A stretch of DNA of 64,000 nt, taken from positions 1,289,393 to 1,353,392 of the forward strand of contig JABTUM010000002.1 in the NCBI GenBank assembly GCA_015075375.1, read 5' to 3'. Source of the stretch: Planctomycetota bacterium. GTDB lineage: Bacteria > Planctomycetota > SZUA-567 > H5-PLA8. Made by a program: the position numbers and the translations under genes. The notes under the pieces are model-generated. The model was not told the origin of the DNA. It did not search any database and saw only the letters and a program-made list of their open reading frames with translations. Shown in pieces: positions 16,838 to 25,329 of this stretch (positions are counted from its first letter, which is position 1; each line of letters opens with the position of its first letter).

Positions 16838-19333
16838 TCAAGGCGCGACATCAACGACGAGTTTCTGTGTGCCTTGGCCGACATCTTTCGTTGCCGTGCC
16901 GGTCACCTTCTCGTTACCCCACGCCAGCGCTTTGGGATCGAGGGTGCGGCGTTCGACCTGGACGGTGGCTTTGAGTTCGAATTCCACGCGGCCCGCCGCG
17001 TCGGGCGTACCAGAAAGGGTACCGGTGGCGGGATCCAGCTTGAGCCACGCAGGCGCGCCAACGGTGGCGAATTGAACCTGCTCGACATCCCAATGCTTCA
17101 TGGCCAACCCGTTGCGAGAGCGCAGATCGCCTATGGAGCGAATGGCTTCGGGCTTGTAGGACCAAAGCTGCCCCACTTTGGCTTGAGCAGGGTACGACGA
17201 AGCCACGAAGCCCCGCGGCGCCGAAACGTATTCCGACGGAGCGCTGCGTTGCCCGGCTTCGTCCACCGCCACGATGCGGTAATAGGCTTTGTTGGCGTTG
17301 GCGATCTTCAGGTCGCGCCCCACCACGGCGCATTCGGCGCCTTCGACTTCAGCGGCGAAGTTCGCGGCAAACGTTTTGGGCAGCGCACTTTTCTGATTGC
17401 CCAGGTTCACTGAATAGGGCTGGTCGCTGACACTAAAGCCTTTTTCGTCGCTCCCATATACGCGGTATTTCACGGGCTTGCGTCCAACGGCCGGTGCCTT
17501 CCAGCGCAAAGTGCCGATTTCGCGGGCGGAGTCGAACTCCAACTTCACATCCGTTGGGCATCCCGGGCCGCGAGCGGTAAAGGTCCACGTATCGCTCCAT
17601 GGGCCCCAGATTCCGTGCGCGTCCTTCGCGCGTACGTGCCAGTAATAGGCCGTATCGACGGCCAGAAGCCCCGGCGCGGTCAGCGTGTACTGCGCGTTGC
17701 CTCGATCGGAGGTGCGCGAGATCAAGCGCGCAAAATTCGTCGAGAGCGGCCAGCGCATATCCTCGTACTCGGAGAGTTCGAAATGGTAATCGGCGATGGC
17801 GTCACCGTCGGCATCCGCGGCGGGCTGCCATTTGAAGACTATTTGCGTACCGTCGCTTTCGCCGCCGTCGGCGGGAAACACGGCGCCGGCGGGCGCGGCC
17901 GGAGGCCGTGTGGCCGAACGTTCGACCCAGTCGTGAGTAATCCTTACCTTGCGCGGCCCTTGGCACTCATCGGAATAGACGAACTTGTTCTCGCCGACGC
18001 GCATGCTGGGCATTGCCAGCGGCGCCATCTGCAGATCGTTGGAGATATTCAGGCGTTTGAGCCGCGCGCCCGCCTGCAGTATCGCGCGCAATCGATACGC
18101 ATAACGCGGAGGATTCGAACCGCCGAAGTGCTTGTCGAGACTGTTTTCGACGGATTCCCATTTCTTTCCATCGAAGGACAACTGAAAGGTCACGCCATGG
18201 CTTTCGTGCTCCAACCGGCCGCCGACGAAGAGATAAGGACACTGTACATTCCACTCGATGGCGCCGTTTTGCGCCGAGTCGACCTCAAGGCCTTCGGGGG
18301 TCGCCTTCACGGCTTCCACCTTCGCGGCGCCAGAACGCCATGCTTCCTGGGAGAAATCGGGACGGTACTCCCAAAGGCCGTTGCAGACCGTGTGGTTGAA
18401 TTTCGGAGCTTTGCCATGCACCTTCAACGAATCGACATAGCCCCAGCGCCAGACGATGGCTTCGCCGGGTCTGAGCGTCATGTTCATGGCATGTTTGTCG
18501 CCCGAATTACGCGTGCCTTCGACTGGACCTTCGTACACGAAGAGTGCGGCTTCCCATTCGTCGCCTCCTCGTCCGGCAGGACGCAGTATGCCTTGCGTAT
18601 GCGCGCGCTTGATAAGGTCGTGGTCGTGGACAAGATCGGTTTCCCCGGCGTACCTTTTTCCGTCGCGGAGCAGATAGACGCACTGCATGTCCCCGTCGAG
18701 CAAGTTCCAGCGGTCGTCGAAGAAGACCTGCGAGATGCAGTGGCCGACGGTGTGTGCGGGCGCGACCTTGAGTCCGGCGCGGGTCCAGAGTCCGGCTAGG
18801 CAAATCGAATCGTTTCCGCAGGTATTGTAGCCGTAAACGTTGAAGACTTTGACGGGTTCGATGAGTTCGTTGTTGTCGCCGGCCCAATGCCAGCGGTGCG
18901 CGATTTCCTGGTGGTAAATCGCCAACGCCTTCTCCCGGTCGGTCATGCCGGGCCGGACGGCTGAAGCAATAATCTCGGCCATCGTTCGAAAGTTATTCCG
19001 GCCGTTCGAGAGCCAGGGATTCACGATATCGGCGGCGCCAAGGTTCTCGAGGCGAACGGAACGGTTGGATTCCCAGGTTTGCTCGTACGCTTCGTAAGTG
19101 CCCATGGGCGAGCGGCCATTGGCGCCGTCCATGGTTCCTCCTTGGCGCACGACGTATTCGTGCCGCGCAGCCTCCGCCGTTTCTACATGCTGCTTGGGCG
19201 CGTCGCTGGCGTGCTTGCTGGCCGACCACGGCAGCAGCACGACCTGCGGCGCGGCTGCCGTTTCAGCCGCGGGAGCGGAACCCACACTCCATAGCGTCGT
19301 CAGCATCAGGAATCCCATCAAGCGCGCAGCCAT
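16838..19333 (-). CDS. Secreted transglutaminase-like protein with FnIII and Ig-like domains
   Basis: 831 residues from the ATG at 19333, which has AAGGAG six bases upstream and starts a clean signal peptide (MAARLMGFLMLTTLWSVGSA). Residues about 120-215 carry a transglutaminase/protease-like Cys-His-Asp core: YNTCGNDSICLAGLW (Cys about 170), TVGHCISQVFF (His about 197) and WNLLDGDMQ (Asp about 212). The rest contains beta-sandwich domains, including an FnIII-like segment with YYWHVRAKDAHGIWGPWS and a C-terminal putative-Ig motif ending LDPATGTLSGTPDAAGR. Probably an extracellular enzyme or substrate-processing protein. It lies 26 bp after the GH2 gene. Confidence 0.75.
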   Translation of the reverse strand: MAARLMGFLMLTTLWSVGSAPAAETAAAPQVVLLPWSASKHASDAPKQHVETAEAARHEYVVRQGGTMDGANGRSPMGTYEAYEQTWESNRSVRLENLGAADIVNPWLSNGRNNFRTMAEIIASAVRPGMTDREKALAIYHQEIAHRWHWAGDNNELIEPVKVFNVYGYNTCGNDSICLAGLWTRAGLKVAPAHTVGHCISQVFFDDRWNLLDGDMQCVYLLRDGKRYAGETDLVHDHDLIKRAHTQGILRPAGRGGDEWEAALFVYEGPVEGTRNSGDKHAMNMTLRPGEAIVWRWGYVDSLKVHGKAPKFNHTVCNGLWEYRPDFSQEAWRSGAAKVEAVKATPEGLEVDSAQNGAIEWNVQCPYLFVGGRLEHESHGVTFQLSFDGKKWESVENSLDKHFGGSNPPRYAYRLRAILQAGARLKRLNISNDLQMAPLAMPSMRVGENKFVYSDECQGPRKVRITHDWVERSATRPPAAPAGAVFPADGGESDGTQIVFKWQPAADADGDAIADYHFELSEYEDMRWPLSTNFARLISRTSDRGNAQYTLTAPGLLAVDTAYYWHVRAKDAHGIWGPWSDTWTFTARGPGCPTDVKLEFDSAREIGTLRWKAPAVGRKPVKYRVYGSDEKGFSVSDQPYSVNLGNQKSALPKTFAANFAAEVEGAECAVVGRDLKIANANKAYYRIVAVDEAGQRSAPSEYVSAPRGFVASSYPAQAKVGQLWSYKPEAIRSIGDLRSRNGLAMKHWDVEQVQFATVGAPAWLKLDPATGTLSGTPDAAGRVEFELKATVQVERRTLDPKALAWGNEKVTGTATKDVGQGTQKLVVDVAP

Positions 19334-19359
19334 GCACGGCTCCTTCATCGACTGAATCG

Positions 19360-22300
19360 TTACCAGCAAAAGAAGCGATACGGGTCGTCCCACGCTTCCG
19401 GAACATCGAGGTAATAGCCGTCGAGCCAGCGCTGATCCGAAGGTTTGGCCGGTGTAGAGAAACGCTCGATAAAGGGTGTCTGACTGGGCGCACCCAAATT
19501 ACCTAATACGCGCGCGAGCAGGCTGCTGGTTCTGCGAAAATTACGCTTGGTGTTGGATGTTTTGGTGTTGCACGTCCAGGGCGTGAGTTGGATCAACGTC
19601 ACGTGTTTCGCCGTTGCGAGCACTCCCCCACCCAGCACTTCGGCTCCGCTCGTCACCAGCGGTACTTCGCGCGGATCGCGATTATGGACATCGGCCGGAC
19701 CGCAGCCCACGAAAGGTGAAGACAATCCCTGCAAGTCAAATTGCGACGCAATGTACTCGGCGGATTTCGTCTCGATGGCGCCCGGCAAAGATGCTTGGAG
19801 ATCCTTTTGCTCCAATCCAATCGCCAGAACCTTTGCGCCCGCCTGCAGCCCTGCGGCCACGGCTTCTTTATGCGCGGCCATCTGCTGGCCGCAATTCGGA
19901 CCCAGAACCAACAACCGATCCGGTGCAAGCGTTCCACCCGTGTATTCAGCAACCTGGATCCCCGCCGATTTCAGGTGCTTTAAGCCTTCGGAAGCGCCCG
20001 CGTATACTACTTGGCGCGTGGTGGCGGGCTTCCATCCGGAAGCGTAGGCGATCAATTGGCTGGTCAGGCGGCGTGCGGCCGGATCCTCTTCACTGCGGCC
20101 CGAGACATCCATCTGGCAGAACCAAACGGCTCCGCGGCCTTCGCGGTATTCCAGCAGCGGGCTGTACTGCAAGCTGAATCCGCCGTCCAGCAGGGAGAGG
20201 AAATCGCCACGCGCGGGCTTTTCGATCAGAACCGAAGCAATATTCCCGCGGCAGCCGGCGCGGTATAGGCGTGTCACCGGCAGTCCGCACCACGAAAAGA
20301 CAAATCCGTAGTTTTGATCCCGGGTGCGTTCGGACTTGGCATAATGCGGAAGGAGCGTGGCCGATCCCCGCCAATCGCGCAGATCTTCCTGGGCCAACCC
20401 TTCCAATACCGGGTGATCGGGAACGCGGACGAACGCATTACGCAAGCCGTATTCGGCCACGCGGAAGCCCAGGCGCTGCTCCAGCACCTCGGTCGACTGT
20501 TCGAAAAGGATCACTTTCAGACCGTCCCGCACGCGCTTCAGGTCCGGAGCAGGACCGTCCGGCGTCAGCGCTTCCTTGCCGACAATCAACAGATCGAACG
20601 CATCTAAGGCGGCATTGGCATCTACCGCCTGACCCTTCAAATTCAGACCTGAGAGCAGCTTGGTTGTCTCACCTTTCGGATCGAATAGCGCGATACGTAG
20701 TTGCGGTTGGGGATCCCGCGCGCGCTCGATGACTCGGATGCGAAACGTATCTTCCTGCGTCACGCCGCCCTCGAAGGCTACTTTCGCGTTCAAGGCATAC
20801 TCGCCTGGCTTCAAATCGTTCGGCAATTGAAACTTCAGCGTGATGCGGACCTGCTGGCCGGTCTCGACGCTACCCTTCTGCGCGCCATTCACCGATTGAG
20901 GCAAGGCTAAGCTCCAGGATGCATCGAAGGCCACCGTCTGGCGCGAGTTGTTGATCACGATCACCTGCTTTTCAAACGTCTCGCCGACGGTAAAGATATG
21001 ATCTTTGCTGGTCACGGAAGCGGGCTTACCGGCGATATAGGCCAGGAGCGGCATGTTGTTCCGTTCGAGCGCCAGTGCACCCTCGGTGGGCACCCACGCA
21101 TCGCGGTCGTATGCAAGATCCCAGCGCGAATACACATCGGCCATGTAGTCGGGGCTGATCCCGGGGCGCTGCAAGCGGTCCCAATCCGTTTTGAACTCGG
21201 TGCGAGCGGGACTCTGGAACCCCGGCTTCAGTTTATAAAGGATGCCGTGTTCCCAGGGCGAATTGGCGGACATGCCCCAGGTTCGAAACGCGCGCCAATT
21301 CTCCGCATAATAGAGTGCGAATACGGGCTCGCGCTCGGTAAAGTCTCTGGAGCCCAAGACCGCCGGGTAATCCCAGCGGAACCAGTTTTGCCCCTTCCGA
21401 AATTGTTCCGCTTCCCAACGCAAGTTCTTCTTTTCGGTCTCGCTGACGCGGTAGGCGCGATCACCGAAATACTGGGCATTCCATTCGGCCAGACAGAACT
21501 CCCATGGAATCTTGGCGCTGCCGAAGACTCGTTTCCCGTTCGGTGGACCTTCGGCCGGATACCAACCCCGGTACATCGCCCAGTCCCACGTAAAAGGCAC
21601 ACCGTACTCGCATGTGAAAACGGGCTTCTCGCCCTTTGAAGACCAGTGCTCGAACCAGTCGGACATTTCCTGAACAGGGACGAAGTTGGTGTAGAAATTT
21701 CGCGTGTGAATGACGCCAAATCCGCCTGATGAATGGTGGTACACGATCCGGCTGGGATCTACGCTCCGAATGAGCGCTTCCGCTCGCGAGGCTTTCGCGC
21801 GCCCCTTTCCAGTCCAGGGCGACTCCGACTTATAAATACAGCCCATCTTCTCCGGATTCATGCCGTGCCCGTCGTCGGTCGCGTTGTGGCTGGTGACGTA
21901 AAAGACCATCGACGGATGCAAGCCCGCCACGCGCGCATAAAACTCTGCGTGCTCGCGGTACCCGTTCGTCTTCTCGGCGTCGGGTTGCTCCCAGTCGTAG
22001 TGCCCGAAATGCGGCTGCGAGAGTCCGAACAGCATGCCCACATCGTCGGCGGCCCGCAAAATCTCTTCGAAGCTAAGGTGCGCCCCTGGTTGGCAGCCGT
22101 AATTGTGCGCATAGACGTAATTGATGCCGAAACGCTTCAAGCGCAGCATGGATTCCTTCGCGGCCTCGTAGGTCGCCCAAGCCGCGCCCACTTGCGCGTT
22201 ATCGAAGGGAACCGAAGAGAGGTAAATCCGTTTGCCGTTCAGGTAAAAGTCGCGCCCGTCGATCCACAATTCCCGGAAGCCTATGCGTTGCGGCGCAAGC

Positions 22301-23475
22301 GTGTCCAAGGCCTTACCATTCTCATCTTGCAGCGAGAGTTCCAAGTCGTACTGATGCTGAGGCGTGTGAATGTCCCAGAGCTTTTCCGGCTTCCAAGGCC
22401 GCGAGAATGTAAAGGGACCACCTTTCGCGGCAGCTCCATTGAACGCATCGCTGGCCACCGTCGCCACGACGCGCCCGGCCTCGCTGATCTTGGCTTCGAG
22501 CTTATACGTTCGAGCGGGATCCAAATCCGCCGAATGTGCCGCGATTTTCAGCTCGCCCTTGCGTACCGATGGCTCCGCTTGGAACCAGGCGATTCGCGCT
22601 CCAATCGGCGTGCCTTCCAAAAAAACATCGCCGCATAAGCCGCGCCGATCAACGCCGGCTTTCCCTTCTTTAGGCGCGTTGGTGTCTCCGAAATTCGCGA
22701 TGGTGTCCCGCAGCGGAAGCGCGAGGACTTGCATCGTGAGCAGATGCTTGGCGCCCGGCTTGAGCGCCGCCGTCAAATCCAATTCGCCGTCGGGGAATTT
22801 GATAAATCCAATCTTCTTGCCGTCCACATAGATGTGGGCCAGCGAGTTCACGTAAGAGGCCTTGATCGCCAGACGCCGGCCGGCCCATGCGGCAGGCACT
22901 TCCACTTCGCGCTCGTACCAAGCCCCGGTCAGACTGGAAATCTTTTCGTCCTTCCAGGCCGGATGCGGATACAGCGTTTGAGAATCCTTCATCATGTAGT
23001 TGGAAATGCCCGGCCACGGTGCCGGGACCTTGAAATACCCCCACTGCTCGGTGTTCGCGGATACGATACGTTCCTTCTGCAAGCGGTCGTAATGCTCCGG
23101 AAAGTCCGCCTTCAACGCATTCACGGCCTCGGGATATTCTTCCTTCGGAGCCTTACCGGAGTTCTGGTTTTTGATCGCCTTGGCGAGTCGGCTCAGTTGC
23201 TCCTGGTACTTCGCGTTCTTCTTTGCCTCGGGCGTCGCCAAATCGCGCTCGATGACATCGATAAACGGCAGGAGCTTCAACGGCTGCCAGCGCCACAGCC
23301 CATTCAAACAAACGCTCTCCCGCGTGGGCGTCGATTCGCGCCAAGCTTTGTCGAGGCTCCAAACGGCGCGTACCCCTTCCGGCAACACCGTCTCGGTCTC
23401 TGCCGCGTAGAGCATCCCTCCAGCCCCCTTCGCGAAAAGGACGAGCGCGGCCAGCATTAGAATCCAGTTCGTCAT
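19360..23475 (-). CDS. Secreted glycoside hydrolase family 2-like protein with altered acid/base site
   Basis: 1371 residues from the ATG at 23475 (GGAG ten bases upstream); the first about 25 residues form a signal peptide. GH2 layout is visible: sugar-binding jelly-roll (WYEREVEVPAAWAGRRLAIKA..YVNSLAHIYVDGKKIGF), Ig-like domain, TIM barrel opening with DFYLNGKRIYLSS, and a long C-terminal half including a trimerisation-like alpha/beta domain. In the barrel, the usual HPSI..W..GNE motif reads HPSMVFYVTSHNA near residue 530, so the acid/base Glu is absent. A candidate nucleophile Glu remains in TCEYGVPF near 621. First gene of the leftward operon, divergent from the AraC-type regulator. Either an atypical mechanism or a carbohydrate-binding role is possible. 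Confidence 0.82.
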   Translation of the reverse strand: MTNWILMLAALVLFAKGAGGMLYAAETETVLPEGVRAVWSLDKAWRESTPTRESVCLNGLWRWQPLKLLPFIDVIERDLATPEAKKNAKYQEQLSRLAKAIKNQNSGKAPKEEYPEAVNALKADFPEHYDRLQKERIVSANTEQWGYFKVPAPWPGISNYMMKDSQTLYPHPAWKDEKISSLTGAWYEREVEVPAAWAGRRLAIKASYVNSLAHIYVDGKKIGFIKFPDGELDLTAALKPGAKHLLTMQVLALPLRDTIANFGDTNAPKEGKAGVDRRGLCGDVFLEGTPIGARIAWFQAEPSVRKGELKIAAHSADLDPARTYKLEAKISEAGRVVATVASDAFNGAAAKGGPFTFSRPWKPEKLWDIHTPQHQYDLELSLQDENGKALDTLAPQRIGFRELWIDGRDFYLNGKRIYLSSVPFDNAQVGAAWATYEAAKESMLRLKRFGINYVYAHNYGCQPGAHLSFEEILRAADDVGMLFGLSQPHFGHYDWEQPDAEKTNGYREHAEFYARVAGLHPSMVFYVTSHNATDDGHGMNPEKMGCIYKSESPWTGKGRAKASRAEALIRSVDPSRIVYHHSSGGFGVIHTRNFYTNFVPVQEMSDWFEHWSSKGEKPVFTCEYGVPFTWDWAMYRGWYPAEGPPNGKRVFGSAKIPWEFCLAEWNAQYFGDRAYRVSETEKKNLRWEAEQFRKGQNWFRWDYPAVLGSRDFTEREPVFALYYAENWRAFRTWGMSANSPWEHGILYKLKPGFQSPARTEFKTDWDRLQRPGISPDYMADVYSRWDLAYDRDAWVPTEGALALERNNMPLLAYIAGKPASVTSKDHIFTVGETFEKQVIVINNSRQTVAFDASWSLALPQSVNGAQKGSVETGQQVRITLKFQLPNDLKPGEYALNAKVAFEGGVTQEDTFRIRVIERARDPQPQLRIALFDPKGETTKLLSGLNLKGQAVDANAALDAFDLLIVGKEALTPDGPAPDLKRVRDGLKVILFEQSTEVLEQRLGFRVAEYGLRNAFVRVPDHPVLEGLAQEDLRDWRGSATLLPHYAKSERTRDQNYGFVFSWCGLPVTRLYRAGCRGNIASVLIEKPARGDFLSLLDGGFSLQYSPLLEYREGRGAVWFCQMDVSGRSEEDPAARRLTSQLIAYASGWKPATTRQVVYAGASEGLKHLKSAGIQVAEYTGGTLAPDRLLVLGPNCGQQMAAHKEAVAAGLQAGAKVLAIGLEQKDLQASLPGAIETKSAEYIASQFDLQGLSSPFVGCGPADVHNRDPREVPLVTSGAEVLGGGVLATAKHVTLIQLTPWTCNTKTSNTKRNFRRTSSLLARVLGNLGAPSQTPFIERFSTPAKPSDQRWLDGYYLDVPEAWDDPYRFFCW

Positions 23476-23710
23476 GATCTTCGTGCTCCTGGGACGCCGT
23501 AGCCGGAGATTCTCGACCGCCGGCCTGATCGTAAACCCTTCCGGGAAGATCGGTTCTGCGCTCGATACACCGGTCAGAAATGACAAGTTTTCCGATTCCG
23601 CCTGCTCTATTTTATGGCGCTTGGAGGTACGATAGCTATAGATAGCAAGTTAAGTTGTGGCTTTCTGTTCCCACAAGCGACGAATCAGAATTCACTGGTG
23701 CAGCACACGT
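23476..23710. promoter_or_regulatory. Divergent control region between the catabolic operon and its AraC-type regulator
   Basis: 235 bp with no other gene, positioned between two divergent starts, so promoters for both the GH2 operon and the regulator should lie here. An interrupted dyad GCTAT-AG-ATAGC (23635-23646) inside GATAGCTATAGATAGC is a candidate operator half-site arrangement. No confident -35/-10 pair can be assigned by eye. Confidence 0.5.
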
Positions 23711-24685
23711 ATGATTCAAGTCCAAGCCGAAACCGAAACATGGTTAAAAATCCAGAAACACTGGGAGGTTCAGCAGTTACTGGATGTGCTCACCGAACAA
23801 TTGCTGCCTCTATTGGAGCATTCCAGCGCTGAGAATTGGATTGTGCCCGGCACCGGGGGCGGAAAGCAGGCGATTGGCCCTTACCCAGCCCGGCCGAGCG
23901 ACGGCCCGCCCGGCGAAGAATTACCCGGCAAAATAGCCGATTATCAGAGCCACCGGACCATCGAATGGGTTTTCGGATACGCGGGGCTGGGCGAGCTGGC
24001 GCTCGACGGCAGGCGCTACCTTGTCCAGCGCGGCGACGTGGCGATCATTGCGCCAAACGCGGCGCACCAGGAACGCATTCACATGGCCGGACGGCCGTAC
24101 CAGATGATCTGGTTCGGGCTGTACAATCAAGTGATCAAGATTCACGCTTCGTCCTACAACCTCCATGGCGCATTCGAGCGCATCTCGGGCGCGACGATCT
24201 TTAACTGCGCCGACATTTGCCGGCTCCTCCAAGAAGCGACGGAAGAAGCCCAAGTACGCCCGCGCGCCTGGCGTTCGATGTTGCGCGCGCACGCCGCGGA
24301 AGCGCTGATACGCATTGCGCGGCATATCGAGAAGCACGGCCTTTTTGCCGCGCACCAAGATCTGTTGGGTATGGTGGATTTGGTGAAATCCCATATCGAA
24401 CAGCATTACGCGGAAGCGTTGACGCTGAAACGGATCGCGCAGCTGGTGTACCTGAGCCCCAATTACTTCAGTTCGCTGTACAGCGAAGCGACCGGGCAGC
24501 CGGTGATCGAGTACATCCAAGAAGTGCGGCTCAAGCACGCCTGCCGGCTGCTGAAAGAAAGTGGCATCCCCGTTAAAGAAGTGGGCGAACTGGTCGGCTT
24601 CCATTCTTCCGCGCATTTCACGCGCAGCTTCAAGAAGCACACCGGTCTCTCTCCCAGCGCCTATCGCCAGAAAACCCGCGGATAA
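23711..24685 (+). CDS. AraC family transcriptional regulator
   Basis: 324 residues if started at the ATG at 23711; an in-frame GTG at 23657 would add 18. An N-terminal cupin-like sensing domain (residues about 60-150, with GLGELALDGRRYLVQRGDVAIIAPNAAHQ) is followed by the paired AraC helix-turn-helix at the C-terminus: LKRIAQLVYLSPNYFSSLYSEATG and IPVKEVGELVGFHSSAHFTRSFKKHTGLSPSAYR. Such proteins usually activate neighbouring catabolic genes when a sugar or related ligand binds the cupin. It is divergent from the 11-gene operon, so control of that operon is the natural inference. Confidence 0.9.
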   Translation: MIQVQAETETWLKIQKHWEVQQLLDVLTEQLLPLLEHSSAENWIVPGTGGGKQAIGPYPARPSDGPPGEELPGKIADYQSHRTIEWVFGYAGLGELALDGRRYLVQRGDVAIIAPNAAHQERIHMAGRPYQMIWFGLYNQVIKIHASSYNLHGAFERISGATIFNCADICRLLQEATEEAQVRPRAWRSMLRAHAAEALIRIARHIEKHGLFAAHQDLLGMVDLVKSHIEQHYAEALTLKRIAQLVYLSPNYFSSLYSEATGQPVIEYIQEVRLKHACRLLKESGIPVKEVGELVGFHSSAHFTRSFKKHTGLSPSAYRQKTRG

Positions 24686-25329
24686 TCGGAGCTTGGGCAT
24701 TGCTCCGCAGCGACCTCGCTTTCAACGCCCCACCGGCTGAGAACCATTCCGAAATGCGTATGCCCGGGTACGCGTCCTAATCGTGAAAAGCAACGAGGTC
24801 TGGGGCCTTTTAGAAACGCCGACTCAGCGCCCACTACGCGTGCCGTTGAATGGCCCTGTGAGCACCGAGATCAGGATGGAGTTAGAGCCGGCTGTTACTG
24901 GCGGAGAGGGTGGGAACCTTCTCGCCGCGTTTTCTTAAGGCCAAGAAAAACAAGGGCTTGCTCGCACAAACCCTGGAACTCAAGGCACTTGCGACTTGGC
25001 AACGACACCCAGCGATTGCTAAACGCAACACTTGAAATCCTTGGACCTGTGGCAAGATTTGTCAAGCTTCTGGCGGAGAGGACGTGCTCTTCACCTGTTA
25101 GGATTCTTGGAAGCAAGAACCGGTTGCATGGGTAAATGGCGCGCACTTGTCAGAAAGCCAAATCGAGATTACTGACCACAAGTGGACACCCTTAACACCT
25201 TGCAGTAACTAGACTTCCATACCCATGAAACAGTAGCCACCCTTGCTGCTTGGATACGCGACGAACCAGGGTATAAGAACGTCATTAAGCTGGTAGTAAT
25301 CATTGAAATGTCTGTACGGAGATCGCCTT
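24686..25329. other. 644-bp gene-free junction with two tRNA-3'-end-like repeats
   Basis: No convincing gene is seen. The 12-mer CTGGCGGAGAGG occurs twice (24898-24909 and 25070-25081). On the minus strand these read CCTCTCCGCCAG, like the acceptor end plus CCA of a tRNA-Ser-type gene. The first copy extends to TCCCACCCTCTCCGCCA, i.e. the 3' side of the T-arm as well, but no complete tRNA is present. The stretch marks the boundary between the catabolic region and the accessory region to the right, so it may be remnant attachment sequence of an integrated element. Confidence 0.45.

Noticed and set aside
17615..18799. 394-codon plus-strand open frame
   Set aside because: Antisense to the transglutaminase-like protein; no domain pattern.
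24895..25146. 83-aa minus-strand open frame
   Set aside because: It covers the two tRNA-end-like repeats and has no ribosome site; more likely read through attachment-type sequence than a real gene.
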